A DNA stretch of 64,000 nt, taken from assembly GCA_016213845.1 (NCBI GenBank), contig JACQZN010000001.1, forward strand, positions 1-64,000, in the 5' to 3' direction. Position numbers and translations under genes: made by a program. The DNA comes from Candidatus Wallbacteria bacterium. GTDB taxonomy: Bacteria; Muiribacteriota; UBA6191; JACPRK01. Under the pieces are notes generated by a model. That model ran no database searches and was not told the DNA's origin. It saw nothing but the letters and a program-made list of their open reading frames with translations. This document shows, in pieces, positions 15,352 through 24,719 of this stretch. How positions within the stretch are numbered: the stretch's first letter is position 1; every line of letters begins with the position of its first letter.

Positions 15352-17448
15352 ATGTTGCAGCTCCAGTTGCGAGCGCTGGTCGGGAGCGGCCTTGCGCTGC
15401 TTCTCGGCACAACGCTTACCGGTTGTGGAGGAGGAGGGGGTGGAACCTCGGGGACGACCACGGGAACGTCCGCGAGCGCGACCCACGCGGCCATCGCGCT
15501 GAAGGACGCCCAGGGTGTCGCTCTCACGGCCGCCTCGACGGCGCCCTTCAGCCCGCGCCAGACCTGCGGCGGGTGCCACGACGTCGACAAAGTCGCCGGT
15601 GGATACCACTTCCACCAGGGGCGCACCGACCCTGCAGGCAACGTCGTCGTCCGCGACAACTACTTCGCCGACGGCCGTGCCTGGGTGCGCTCCTCGGGCA
15701 TGTACGGCAAATGGTGACCGCCTTCCTCAGACAGCAGCCAGTTGGCTGCCAAGACCAACGGTTCGGAGTCCGTCATCGACAAGACCAGCTTCTTCTGGGT
15801 CGGACTCTGCGGTATCTGTCATCCGGGCGGAGGCCCGGCCGAATTCGACCGCGACGGCAAGCGCTACTGGGACCCCGCCACGCGTAAGTTCGGATACGAG
15901 GCCGCCGGCAAGCTGGCGCAAGACGTCCGGCTCGACGGCGACTACGCTTTCCTCAACACCTCCAACGGCGAGCTCTCGGCCGGCCGCTGGGACCTCACCG
16001 GAGTAGCCGAGGCGGACTGCCTCATGTGCCACCGCGCGGACCAGAAAATCCAGGGTGGCATGAACATGCGGTGGGTCTGGCGAGCCGGCGCTCTTCGAGC
16101 GCGACACGGCCTCAAGGACACCGCCGGAAACGTCGTGCCCGCCTATGCTTCGGCCTCGGCGGCCGGGCAGGGATGGTTCCGGACGATGCAGATGACGACC
16201 GTCCCGGCTGGGCAGCCACCGCTGGCTGCCAAGCTCGACATCGACTACTCGGTCGGCGTCACCGACGGCAGTCTGCTGCAGCAACCCGACGGCAGCTTGC
16301 GAGTGAACCACGCCGTCATCGCCAAGAAGCCGCGGGACTACGCCTGCTGGGGCTGCCACTCCACGGCCGACACCAAGAAGCGCGGGCGAGTCTGGTTCGA
16401 CGCGTCTCAGGACGTCCATTACGCCTACCTGAACCGGCTGAACGATACGGATTCGGCCAACGACATCCCGCCCACCTCGAGCACGGCCTGCGTGGCCTGT
16501 CATGGTGCAGGGCTGGATCACGACTTCGCCAAGGGCAGGTCGATGGACGGCTCGGTCTCGGACCCGAAGGACTTCGCCTCCTTCCGGACCTGCAAGGACT
16601 GCCACGCCGCCAGCGGCCCTGACCGCGACCCGGCGGCGCCGGTGCCGACCTCGGACATTCACAAGGTCACGCGGCACACCGACGCCCTGTCCTGCCAGTT
16701 CTGCCACATCCCGTACCGCACGACTGTGGCCGATCTCGCCATCGACAACGCGACGACCGGAAGCACCGTCAGCTACGGAACCAACCGCTTCCTGTCGGCC
16801 GATCCGCTCGTGCCTACCAGCACCGACAAGACCCGGTGGTACCCGTCCTTCCGCTACAAGTCGGACAAGGACGGGCGCCTGCAGCTCTTCCCCCAGAAGC
16901 TGCTGGTCTCGGCCTGGTGGGGCGACTGGGATCGGAAGGGAACCCCGACCGATCGCGCCGACGACAGCCTGTCGCCCATCCCGCTCTGGAGAATCCGCGG
17001 GATCACCGGCAACAAGGCCCTCGCCGCAGTCCGAGACGACAACGCGGACACCATTCCCGAGGTCAACACGCTTGCCGAGATCGCGGCCTACATGACCGCG
17101 CTCAAAGGCAACGATCGCTACGGACGGCCCGTGGCGGTCAACCCCGTGCTGATCAAGGGCGGACGCCTCTACTACGAGGACACGTCGGCTGCGTCCGGCG
17201 TCTCCAGCTTCGAGATCGAGGGGTCCGGGTTGCACGCCGAGTCGACGCATCCGTTCGGCGAAAGCCACAACGTCCTGGCCTCGGGCAAGGCGCTTGGGTC
17301 CAGAAGTTGCGGTGAGTGCCATCGCGCCTCCAACGGCGGGCGGGACACCCCCGTGTTCGATCGAAAGGTTCTGATCGATCCGTTCGGAGTCGATGGAGCG
17401 CCCGTGTACACCACGGTGCGCGACATGACCCGGTTGAACCCGTTCTGA
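15352..17448 (+). CDS. Octahaem lipoprotein cytochrome c with in-frame UGA
   Basis: One reading frame of 698 codons is interrupted by a single TGA (15715-15717, codon 122). The first part starts with a lipoprotein signal (LALLLGTTLTGC), preceded by a perfect AGGAGGTGA box. Eight CxxCH haem sites are visible: CGGCH before the TGA, then CGICH, CLMCH, CWGCH, CVACH, CKDCH, CQFCH and CGECH after it. The product would be an outer-membrane or periplasmic lipid-anchored electron carrier. The coding signal continues in the same frame across the TGA (GMYGKW-stop-PPSSDSSQ), so this is not a frameshift. Either UGA is read as selenocysteine (see 15734), or this is a nonsense mutation or a sequence error. 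Confidence 0.85.
15734..15749 (+). promoter_or_regulatory. Candidate bacterial SECIS hairpin
   Basis: GCAGCC (15734-15739), loop AGTT, GGCTGC (15744-15749) forms a perfect 6-bp stem whose loop starts 22 nt after the in-frame TGA at 15715. Bacterial SECIS elements lie within the coding sequence just after the UGA, with a short stem and a small loop with G in the first or second position and a U. In E. coli fdhF the loop lies 18 nt downstream. The stem is short and could occur by chance. Confidence 0.45.
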
Positions 17449-17455
17449 CAGTCTA

Positions 17456-17526
17456 GGGGCCGCTCTGCGGCAGGTCGGCACGTGGTCTGGTCGCAAGGCC
17501 GGAGCGCGTGGCCGCGGAGCGGCCCC
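17456..17526. terminator. Long inverted repeat between convergent genes
   Basis: The arms 17456-17470 and 17512-17526 are 15 bp with one mismatch (GGGGCCGCTC against GAGCGGCCCC, continuing). It lies between the end of the cytochrome gene and the end of waaA, so a bidirectional terminator is likely. There is no strong T-run. Confidence 0.5.
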
Positions 17527-17588
17527 GTCTCATTCGGGGCCCGGAGCACCCCGCTGCAGCGGCTCTTTTGTCCGCAAGCGCGCGGGAC

Positions 17589-18944
17589 TCATCGGGTTGC
17601 CGGAGCGGACATCAGCTCGCGCAGGTAATCTGCGATACGCTTCGCAGCTCCCGCCCGCGAAAGCAACGCGCCTTTCGCTGCCGCGCCCAGCCCGGCGGCC
17701 AGCTCCGGGGCAGCGAGAAGCCTGTCCAGCTCCTGCTCCAGGGCGGCCGCGTCGGTCACGCGGATGCCGCCGCCCGCGCCTTGGAGCAGCTCGGCCGCGT
17801 CGTCGAAGTTGAAGACATGCGGGCCGTAGAGAACCGGCTTTCCCGCCGCGGCCGGCTCCAGCAGTGAGTGGCCTCCCACGTCCACCAGGCTCCCTCCGAC
17901 GAACGCCACGGCGGCAATCCCGTAGAAGGCCGCGAGCTCTCCGACGGTGTCGAGCAACAGGACCCCCGAGGGCGCTGGCGACGCCCCGCGAGAGCGAAGC
18001 CCCATCGGCAGCCCCAGCTCTTGCGCCTTCGCGATCGCGCCGGGCGCGGTCTCCGGATGCCTCGGCGCCAGCACCAGCCCTAGCTCGGCATGCCGGACCC
18101 TCAGGCGCGTGTAGACTTCGAGAAGCTGCTCGGTCTCGCCCGGATGCGTGCTGCCCGCAACCACGTAGCGGCCTGGGGGGCAGTCCGGCGGCCGGGGGGG
18201 GCTCGCCGCCAGCAGACCGTCATACTTCGTATCTCCCGTCACGCGCACGCGCGCAGCGTCCGCCCCCATCCGCACGATCCGCTCGGCGTCCGCGTCTGTC
18301 TGCATCAGGAAGGCGGTGAAGTGGGCCAGGAATGCCCGGTAGCACCAGGCCAGCCTCTCGTAGCGCACCATCGTCCGCGGGGATATCCGGCCGTTCACCA
18401 TGACGAGCGGAACGCCTCGCTCGCGGCACGCGCGGATCAGGTTCGGCCAGATCTCGGTCTCCACCACCGCACAGACCCTGGGCTCGAAGGCGCGAAAGTA
18501 CCGCGTGAGGATCGGCCGGTAATCGAATGGAAAGGTCGCGACGTGGTCGGCGCCCCCCCGCTCCCGGGCCAGCCGCAGCCCCTCCGGTGTCGAGCCGGTA
18601 AGGACGATCGGCGTGGATGGAAGCTCTTCCTTCAGAGCGGCGATGATAGGCCGGGCTGCCTGGGTCTCTCCCACGGAAGCAGCCTGGAGCCAGATGGAGT
18701 CGAGCGTTACCCGTTCGCCGGGAAGCTCCAGGCCGAGCTGACCCTTCCACGTGCGGCCCAGCCTGCGATCGCCGATCGCCGCGGCGGCGATGGCAGCGGA
18801 GAGGAGCGGAGCCGCGGCCCACAGGAGCGCATCGTAGACGTGGAACGGCAGCTCGAGGCGAGGTTCCCCCGCGAGCGCAGCTGGGAACGGCTGGGGAGGG
18901 GAACTCGAGTCCTCGCCCGGGCGTCCTGGAGCCTCCGAGCTCAC
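17589..18944 (-). CDS. waaA: Kdo transferase WaaA (KdtA)
   Basis: The protein has 451 aa. The enzyme transfers Kdo from CMP-Kdo to lipid IVA at the inner membrane. The N-terminal anchor is followed by IWLQAASVGETQAARPII, in which the Glu of SVGE is the catalytic base of the family. Further marks are VLTGSTPEGLRLA, FPFDYRPILTRYFRAFEP, VETEIWPNLI, VAGSTHPGETEQLL and FVGGSLVDVGGHSLLEPAAAGKPVLYGPH. The first 25 residues are a Pro/Ser-rich extension. The GTG start overlaps the stop of the TIM-barrel gene (GTGA), giving translational coupling. Confidence 0.95.
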   Translation of the reverse strand: MSSEAPGRPGEDSSSPPQPFPAALAGEPRLELPFHVYDALLWAAAPLLSAAIAAAAIGDRRLGRTWKGQLGLELPGERVTLDSIWLQAASVGETQAARPIIAALKEELPSTPIVLTGSTPEGLRLARERGGADHVATFPFDYRPILTRYFRAFEPRVCAVVETEIWPNLIRACRERGVPLVMVNGRISPRTMVRYERLAWCYRAFLAHFTAFLMQTDADAERIVRMGADAARVRVTGDTKYDGLLAASPPRPPDCPPGRYVVAGSTHPGETEQLLEVYTRLRVRHAELGLVLAPRHPETAPGAIAKAQELGLPMGLRSRGASPAPSGVLLLDTVGELAAFYGIAAVAFVGGSLVDVGGHSLLEPAAAGKPVLYGPHVFNFDDAAELLQGAGGGIRVTDAAALEQELDRLLAAPELAAGLGAAAKGALLSRAGAAKRIADYLRELMSAPATR

Positions 18945-19633
18945 TCGCTCAGGGCTGTCCGGAACATCCGCACGGACCGCCGAAGGCCCTCGGCCGTGGA
19001 ACCGGTCACGACAGCGCCGATCATCAGCGAGGAGACCCCGGTATCTCGCAGGAGCGGAAGGTCGTCCAGCGTCAACTTCCGCTGGGTCGGCACGATGACC
19101 GGCAGCTTCGAGGCCGAAACGAGCACGCGGTACTTGAGCAGGTCCGACGCCGTCAGCGGCTTGCCGTAACCGTCGGCCGGGATGATCGACGCCTCCAGGG
19201 CGTCGGCGCCCGTGTCCTTGAGCGCGCGAACCTCTTCGAGGTCATAGTCGTCGCCGACCGCCAGCACCTTCCGGAGTGAGCGAATGCCCAGCAGATGTGC
19301 GGGGAGGTCGCGTGCATAGATGTCGAAGAACTCGAACCCCATGCCGGACAGGATCTCGAGCTCCTCGCGCGTGGCGCACTTCTCGGCGCCCGCCATGACG
19401 CCCATGTGAATCTTGGCGTCACGCGCCAGGCGGCAGATCTCGTCGAGAGTCTTGCGTTCCTGGCTGAAGGAGCCGAACTTGGTGCCGCTGGCCCGGTGGT
19501 GGCAGTTGAGGTGGACTTTCAGGGCGCTGGCACCTTCGTCGATGGCCGCGCGCGCCAGCTCGGCGCTGTTGGCTGGAAGGCTGACGATGAGCGGAAAGTC
19601 CACTCGTCGCATCTTGTCGAACAGGCTGTCCAC
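18941..19633 (-). CDS. TIM-barrel protein of unknown function
   Basis: The protein has 230 aa. I do not recognise its specific family. The pattern of alternating strands and helices is that of a (beta/alpha)8 barrel: FPLIVSLPANSAELA, ASALKVHLNCHH, DAKIHMGVMAGAEKCAT, FEFFDIYARDLPAHLLG, VLAVGDDYDLEEVRALKD, DALEASIIPADGYG, LPVIVPTQRKLTLDDLPLL and VSSLMIGAVVTGS, the last resembling a phosphate-binding end. It is cytosolic, with no signal. It is coupled to waaA by a 4-nt overlap, so a part in Kdo or lipid A precursor supply is possible but unproven. The GTG start is 9 nt after a -10-like TATTCT. Confidence 0.7.
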   Translation of the reverse strand: MDSLFDKMRRVDFPLIVSLPANSAELARAAIDEGASALKVHLNCHHRASGTKFGSFSQERKTLDEICRLARDAKIHMGVMAGAEKCATREELEILSGMGFEFFDIYARDLPAHLLGIRSLRKVLAVGDDYDLEEVRALKDTGADALEASIIPADGYGKPLTASDLLKYRVLVSASKLPVIVPTQRKLTLDDLPLLRDTGVSSLMIGAVVTGSTAEGLRRSVRMFRTALSE

Positions 19634-19642
19634 GTCTGAAGG

Positions 19643-19648
19643 AGAATA
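19643..19648 (-). promoter_or_regulatory. -10 element for a probable leaderless transcript
   Basis: On the minus strand TATTCT (19648-19643) ends 9 nt before the GTG start of the TIM-barrel gene. The same interval holds the divergent glycosyltransferase start. Confidence 0.45.
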
Positions 19649-19741
19649 GCATGCGGCACCGGCCCGGTGGCAATCGAATGCGGGACATGCACTCGGGGAC
19701 AGGACACGTCGAGCGACAGGTTGCCGGCAGCTCGGGGCTGC

Positions 19742-19747
19742 TATCCT
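19742..19747 (+). promoter_or_regulatory. -10 element for a probable leaderless transcript
   Basis: TATCCT ends 6 nt before the ATG of the glycosyltransferase at 19754. There is no ribosome-binding site in the remaining 6 nt. Confidence 0.5.
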
Positions 19748-19753
19748 CGTGAC

Positions 19754-20542
19754 ATGCCCGAGGCCGCCGAACTTTCCGTCGTGATCATCACCTTCAACGA
19801 GGAGCGGAACATCGCGCGCTGTCTCGATTCGGTGGCCTTCGCCGGCGAGCGAGTGGTGGTCGATTCGGCCTCGACGGATCGCACCGTTGAGCTTGCCCGG
19901 GAGCGTTCGGCGCGCGTGGTGCAGCAGGAGTGGCTCGGATTCGGACCGCAGAAGAACCACGCCATCGGGCAGGCGACGCGCGGCTGGGTCCTGGTGCTCG
20001 ACGCCGACGAGTGGATTCCGGAGCCGCTGGCTCGCGAGATCGCGCAGGTCCTCAGGGCGCCCTCCGCGGATGTCTACGAAATCCGCCGGGAGACGTTGTT
20101 CCTGGGGCGCCCGATGACGCACTGCTGGTCGGGGGACTGGACCGCCCGGCTCTTCCGGCGAGGAACGGCACGTTATGACGACCGCCCGGTCCACGAACGG
20201 CTGTTGGTGGACGCAGGCGCGCGCGGCGGGCGGCTGGCCCAGCCGTACATGCACGACACCTACCGCGACCTCTCGCATTATGTGGAGAAGATGAACCGGT
20301 ACAGCGACCTGTTCGCCTACGGCGGCGGCGCAGCTTCCAGGGTGGGGTTGGCGCGGTTGCTGGGGAGTCCTCTCTGGGCGTTCGCGAAGATGTACCTGCT
20401 GAAGCGCGGTTTCCTGGACGGAGTGGAGGGGCTGATCCTTTCGGCAGGCACGGGCTACTACCACCTCTTGAAGTACGCCAAGCGCTGGGCTCACCAGAAG
20501 CGCTCGGGTCCGCGGGCTGCCGAGCCGGAGGCCGGGTCCTGA
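19754..20542 (+). CDS. Family 2 glycosyltransferase (WaaE/KdtX-like)
   Basis: The protein has 262 aa. The GT-A fold start LSVVIITFNEERNIARCLDS is followed by VVDSASTDRTVELAR and the metal-binding VLVLDADEWIP. WSGDWTARLFRRG and HERLLVD are typical of the LPS core branch of family 2 (WaaE, a beta-1,4-glucosyltransferase of heptose I, is a known member). A C-terminal amphipathic segment (LGSPLWAFAKMYLLKRGF) probably sits on the inner membrane. The gene lies 12 nt before waaF and opposite waaA, so inner-core decoration is likely. The donor sugar is unknown. Confidence 0.88.
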   Translation: MPEAAELSVVIITFNEERNIARCLDSVAFAGERVVVDSASTDRTVELARERSARVVQQEWLGFGPQKNHAIGQATRGWVLVLDADEWIPEPLAREIAQVLRAPSADVYEIRRETLFLGRPMTHCWSGDWTARLFRRGTARYDDRPVHERLLVDAGARGGRLAQPYMHDTYRDLSHYVEKMNRYSDLFAYGGGAASRVGLARLLGSPLWAFAKMYLLKRGFLDGVEGLILSAGTGYYHLLKYAKRWAHQKRSGPRAAEPEAGS

Positions 20543-20553
20543 GCCGGCTTCAG

Positions 20554-21585
20554 GTGCCGGCGGGCGCGCCGATCCTGGTCCGCACGCCCAACTGGGTCGG
20601 CGACGCAGTGATGGCGCTGCCGTTCTTTGACGCGCTGCGGCATAACTTCCCGGGTTCGCCCGTGGCGGCCCTGGCCAGGCCTCACGCCGCCGACATCGCC
20701 GGCCTGGCGCCCGGGGTCGAGGTCATCGTGCACGATGACCGGGGGCTCAGGGCAGGCACCGTGGGTCGCGTGGCCGCCGCCCGCGAGCTGGCCCGGCGCC
20801 GGTTCGCGGCGGCCTTCCTCCTGCCCAACTCGTTCTCGGCGGCGCTGGTGCCCTTCCTGGCGAGGATTCCGGCGCGAGTAGGATACTCGAAAGATGCGCG
20901 AGGTCTCTTGCTCACCCACCCGCTGCCGTGGGACCGGCAGGCCCGCGGACTCCATCGCTCCCGCGCGTACCTGGAGCTGCTCGCCAGGCTTGGCCTGGAC
21001 GTCCCGCCCGACCCGCGGCCGCGCGCCCGGCTCCCCGACGCGCTCGTGGCCGAGGCAGAGCAGCTGCTCCAGGCCGCCGGCGTCGGACCCCGCGAGCGGC
21101 TCGCCGCCGTGGCGCCCGGCGCCGTCGGCGCCTCTCGCAGATGGCCGGCCGAGCGGTTCGGCGATGTCGCCCGGACCCTGGCCGAGCGGCTTCGGTGCCG
21201 GGTGGTCATCCTGGGCGGGCCCGGCGACCGCGCCGCCGCCGAGACTGTTCAGCGCCGTGCTGGGCCCGCGGCCTTGAACCTGGCCGGGGCCGCTCGGCTG
21301 GCACTCTTGCCCGCCCTCATCGCTCGCTGCGACGCCCTCGTCTCCAACGACTCCGGAGCCGCCCACGTCGCCTCGCTGACCGATACGCCCACTCTGGTCC
21401 TCTTCGGCGCGGGCAACGAGACCATCACACGGCCGCTCGGCCCCGGTATCCACATTTTGCGCGTCCATCTCGACTGCACTCCGTGTGAGAGCAACTCGTG
21501 CGCACGAGGCGACCTCGCCTGCATGACCGCCCTCGATGCGCCGGCCGTGGCCGCCGCCGTGCTGCGACTGGTCCGCGCCGACTGA
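20554..21585 (+). CDS. waaF: ADP-heptose:LPS heptosyltransferase II (WaaF-like)
   Basis: The protein has 343 aa. ILVRTPNWVGDAVMALPFFD is the classic WaaF start (NWVGDAVM). LLPNSFSAALVPFLARIPARVGY and HRSRAYLELL follow. APGAVGASRRWPAERFGDVA is the sugar-nucleotide site, then RCDALVSNDSGAAHVASLTDTPTLVLFG and the Cys-rich LDCTPCESNSCARGDLACM. The enzyme adds the second heptose to the inner core. GTG 20554 is used; a CTG at 20539 overlapping the upstream stop would add five residues. No clear ribosome-binding site is seen, so coupling to the upstream gene is probable. Confidence 0.92.
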   Translation: MPAGAPILVRTPNWVGDAVMALPFFDALRHNFPGSPVAALARPHAADIAGLAPGVEVIVHDDRGLRAGTVGRVAAARELARRRFAAAFLLPNSFSAALVPFLARIPARVGYSKDARGLLLTHPLPWDRQARGLHRSRAYLELLARLGLDVPPDPRPRARLPDALVAEAEQLLQAAGVGPRERLAAVAPGAVGASRRWPAERFGDVARTLAERLRCRVVILGGPGDRAAAETVQRRAGPAALNLAGAARLALLPALIARCDALVSNDSGAAHVASLTDTPTLVLFGAGNETITRPLGPGIHILRVHLDCTPCESNSCARGDLACMTALDAPAVAAAVLRLVRAD

Positions 21586-21679
21586 GGCACTACCCCCATT
21601 TCTGCGCGGCCCGTTTCCCGCATCCGTCCGCCACGCAGCGTGCACACATCTCCCGGCGCGTGAGTCCCGCCGGTCTCTC

Positions 21680-23419
21680 ATGTACCCTCTACTCCCGAGA
21701 GTGAAACCGATTCGAGTGACCGTCGGCAACCTGCCGGCCTGCGCTGCCCTCTGCCTGGCCTGGGCGCTTTCGACCGCGCTCGCAGCCGGACCCACGGGCG
21801 GCGGCACCTTCGTCACCGCCAGCCATTCGGACTGCACCGCGTTCAATCCGTACCTGACCGCCGACGTCAACTCCTGGCGAATCTCCTCCAGCCTCTTCGA
21901 CACGCTCCTTTCCTACGACGACGCCCTGGCTCCGCGCCCCTGCCTGGCCGAATCCTGGACGCTCTCCCCCGACGGAAAGATCTGGTCCTTCCGGTTGCGC
22001 AAGAACGTCCGGTTCCACGACGGAAAGGAGCTCACCGCCAGCGACGTGCAGTTCACGCTCGACATGCTCCGCGATCCGAAGAACCGCGTCACCCGCAGGA
22101 CCTGCGTCGACGCCATGCAGCCCAGCGCCGAATCTCGCGACCGGGTCCGCTTCGACGCCTCGGGGCCGCACGCTTTCTCGGTCCACTTCGAAAAGCCCGC
22201 CGCCTGGGCGATCGATGACTGGGCTTCGCTGCCGATCCTGCCCCGCCACCGCCTCGAAGGCCGAGACCTGGCCCAGGATCCGTTCAACACCTCCGCGCCT
22301 ATCGGCACGGGGCCGTTCCGGCTGACTCGCGCCATTCCGGGGGAGCAGATCGAGCTCGAAGCCTTCGACGACCACTTCGCCGGCCGGCCAAGGTTCGACC
22401 GGTTGATCGTGCGGATCGTCCCTGACGACCGCAAGCGGCTGGAATTGCTGCGCGCCGGCATGTTCGATCACGCCCAGGTCCCCACTCGCCAGCTCCTGGT
22501 CGCGCTCGACGACGGCCTCAAGGACGCGTTCCGCGTCTATGCCCTAACGGAACCCTCGTACGCCTACGTCGGCTGGCAATGCGACCCCCAGCGGAGCCCC
22601 CTCTTTGCCGATAGCCGCATCCGGCAGGCGATGACCTGGGCCATCGACGTCGACGCCCTCATCCGAGATACGCTCGCCGGACAGGCCGTCCGAACAACGT
22701 CCGTCTTCGAGCGCGCTGGCGGCGCCCAGGCCGCCCAGCCCGCCGCCCCAGCGTACGATCCGGACCGCGCCCGCAAGGCGCTCGGAAGCGCAGGCTGGTT
22801 CGATACCGACGCAGACGGAGTCCTCGATCGCGGCGGACAGCGCTTCAGCTTCCATCTCGATGCCCCCGCCGGCAGCGAGACCGTCCGGCAGCAGGTCGAG
22901 CAGATCGTCTCCGACCTCGCGAAGCTCGGCGTCGAGGCCCGCCCCAGGTTCACCGACTGGGAGCTGTTCATGACCGGCCGCATCCAGCCGCGCGATTTCG
23001 AGGCCGTCTACCTGGGTTGGTACCTGCCGATCGAGCCCGACCCCCATCCCTTCTTCCACTCGTCGAGCATCCCGACCCCCGCCGATCCCAGAGGGCTCAA
23101 CCGCAACGGCTTTCGCGACGCCGACGTCGACCGGCTCATCGACGAAGCGCGCGCAGCAGTCGACCCCGCTTTGCGTCGCGCGCTCATCGACGAAATCGAT
23201 CGCAAGCTCCGCGAGCTGGCTCCCTACACCCTGCTCTTTCAGGCCCGGCAGTTCGGCCTGATCAGCCGCCGCGTCCAGATCGAGCGCGCCAGCGTCGTCC
23301 CTGCCATGAACCCCGCCCTGCGGACCACCGTGCTGGAAGTTTCCCGCCTGGGCCTGCTCACACCCGACTTCTTGCGTCGTTCCTGGCTCACTCCCGCCGC
23401 ACCCAGGCCGGGTCAGTGA
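21680..23419 (+). CDS. Peptide ABC transporter substrate-binding protein (family 5)
   Basis: The protein has about 579 aa. The signal peptide includes ACAALCLAWALSTALAAG. SBP family 5 features follow in order: FNPYLTADVNSWRISSSLFD, LAESWTLSPDGKIWSFRLRK, VRFHDGKELTASDVQFTLD, DRLIVRIVPDDRKRLELLRA, DSRIRQAMTWAIDVDALI and LNRNGFRDADVDRLIDEARA. It would bind oligopeptides or similar ligands outside the inner membrane. ATG 21680 is used; GTG 21701 gives a shorter, more typical signal peptide and is a good alternative. Two ATPase genes follow after a repeat, but permease genes are absent. Confidence 0.92.
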   Translation: MYPLLPRVKPIRVTVGNLPACAALCLAWALSTALAAGPTGGGTFVTASHSDCTAFNPYLTADVNSWRISSSLFDTLLSYDDALAPRPCLAESWTLSPDGKIWSFRLRKNVRFHDGKELTASDVQFTLDMLRDPKNRVTRRTCVDAMQPSAESRDRVRFDASGPHAFSVHFEKPAAWAIDDWASLPILPRHRLEGRDLAQDPFNTSAPIGTGPFRLTRAIPGEQIELEAFDDHFAGRPRFDRLIVRIVPDDRKRLELLRAGMFDHAQVPTRQLLVALDDGLKDAFRVYALTEPSYAYVGWQCDPQRSPLFADSRIRQAMTWAIDVDALIRDTLAGQAVRTTSVFERAGGAQAAQPAAPAYDPDRARKALGSAGWFDTDADGVLDRGGQRFSFHLDAPAGSETVRQQVEQIVSDLAKLGVEARPRFTDWELFMTGRIQPRDFEAVYLGWYLPIEPDPHPFFHSSSIPTPADPRGLNRNGFRDADVDRLIDEARAAVDPALRRALIDEIDRKLRELAPYTLLFQARQFGLISRRVQIERASVVPAMNPALRTTVLEVSRLGLLTPDFLRRSWLTPAAPRPGQ

Positions 23420-23520
23420 GGCTCGAGGCCCGAGGCTTGAGGCTTGAGGCTTGAGGCTTGAGGGGTTAGGGAGCTTCGCTCCTCGATTCTCGATTCTCGA
23501 TTCTCGATTCTCCAGCACCA
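23420..23520 (+). repeat. Short tandem repeats after the binding-protein stop (R6)
   Basis: Repeated GGCTTGA units (about 23423-23466) are followed by four or more copies of the 8-mer TCGATTCT (about 23482-23510). The GAGGCTTGAGG type module also appears at the 3' end of R1 and the start of R2. It begins at the stop codon of the upstream gene. Confidence 0.85.
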
Positions 23521-23561
23521 TGTGTTAAATTCTCTTGTCCCGCAACCGGGAGAGGAAAAGC

Positions 23562-24719
23562 ATGGCCACCAAGGACGAACTCTGGAAACCCGAAAAGTCC
23601 CCGACACCGCCTCCGGGCACGCTGCCGGGGGGCGCCCACATCGTCGACGAGGCCAGCCCGGCTCTGCGCACGGTGCCCGGCGAGCCGATGCTGGAGGTGA
23701 AGGGGCTCTGCACCTACTTCTTCGGTGAAGAGGGTGTCGGAAAGGCCGTGGACGACGTCACCTTCACCGTGCGCAAGCGCGAGGTCCTCGGCATCGTCGG
23801 CGAATCGGGCTGCGGCAAGAGCGTCACGTCGCTCTCGATCATGCGCCTCATCCCGAACCCGCCCGGCCGCATCACCGGCGGCGAGATCCTCTTCGAGGGC
23901 AAGAACCTGCTGGCCCTCTCCGAGGAGGAAATGCGCAAGGTCCGCGGCAACAAGATCTCCATGATCTTCCAGGAGCCGATGACCAGCTTGAACCCGGTGT
24001 TCACCATCGGTGACCAGATCACCGAGGGCATCCGGCTCCACATGAAGCTGGGCAAGAGCCAGGCGCGCGAGCGCGCCGTCGAGATGATGGAGCTGGTCGG
24101 CATCCCCGCTCCCCGCGACCGCCTGGACGACTACCCCCATCAGTTCTCTGGCGGCATGCGCCAGCGCATCATGATCGCTATGGCGCTGGCCTGCGATCCG
24201 ACCCTCATCATCGCCGACGAGCCGACGACCGCCCTCGACGTCACCATCCAGGCCCAGATCCTGGAGCTGATGAAGAGTCTCCAGGCCCGGCTCGGCACCT
24301 CGATCATCCTGATCACCCACGACCTCGCCGTCGTCGCCGAGATGGCGCACCGCGTCAACGTCATGTACGCCGGCCGCGTCGTCGAAGAGGCCGACGTCCG
24401 GACCATTTACAAGACCCCCAAGCATCCCTACACCATCGGCCTGCTCTGCGCCATCCCGCGCGTGGACAAGCCCGAGGGCAAGCTCTGCGTCATCTCCGGT
24501 ACCGTCCCGAGCCCCTTCCACTTTCCCAAAGGCTGCCGCTTCGGAAACCGCTGCCCGATGAAGTTCGACAAGTGCGAGGCCGAGGAGCCGCCGCTCTTCC
24601 CCATCAAGGGCGAGCCCGGCCACGCAGCCCGATGCTGGCTCTACGAACCCGACAAGCAGGACCCAACCACCGAGAAAGAGGTCCGCCGCAAGATGCTCGA
24701 GGCAGGCGAGCGCGTATGA
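23562..24719 (+). CDS. oppD: Oligopeptide/dipeptide ABC transporter ATPase (OppD/DppD type)
   Basis: The protein has 385 aa. Walker A is [12 protein letters not shown], the Q-loop is [11 protein letters not shown], the signature is [13 protein letters not shown], Walker B is [14 protein letters not shown] and the switch His is in LITHDLAVV. The C-terminal oligopeptide-transporter extension has [13 protein letters not shown] and a four-Cys cluster ([14 protein letters not shown], later C in ARCW) that binds an Fe-S centre in DppD-type proteins. The N-terminal 45 residues are a Pro-rich extension, longer than usual. A GGGAGAGG box precedes the ATG. The end overlaps the next ATPase by 4 nt. Confidence 0.94.
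   Translation: MATKDELWKPEKSPTPPPGTLPGGAHIVDEASPALRTVPGEPMLEVKGLCTYFFGEEGVGKAVDDVTFTVRKREVLGIVGESGCGKSVTSLSIMRLIPNPPGRITGGEILFEGKNLLALSEEEMRKVRGNKISMIFQEPMTSLNPVFTIGDQITEGIRLHMKLGKSQARERAVEMMELVGIPAPRDRLDDYPHQFSGGMRQRIMIAMALACDPTLIIADEPTTALDVTIQAQILELMKSLQARLGTSIILITHDLAVVAEMAHRVNVMYAGRVVEEADVRTIYKTPKHPYTIGLLCAIPRVDKPEGKLCVISGTVPSPFHFPKGCRFGNRCPMKFDKCEAEEPPLFPIKGEPGHAARCWLYEPDKQDPTTEKEVRRKMLEAGERV

Noticed and set aside
15742-17448. The part after the TGA as a separate cytochrome gene starting at TTG 15742
   Set aside because: It is in the same frame as the upstream part, has no ribosome-binding site and no signal peptide, and a secreted cytochrome would need one.
15727-17496. 589-codon minus-strand frame opposite the cytochrome
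   Set aside because: Antisense shadow; haem motifs are on the plus strand.
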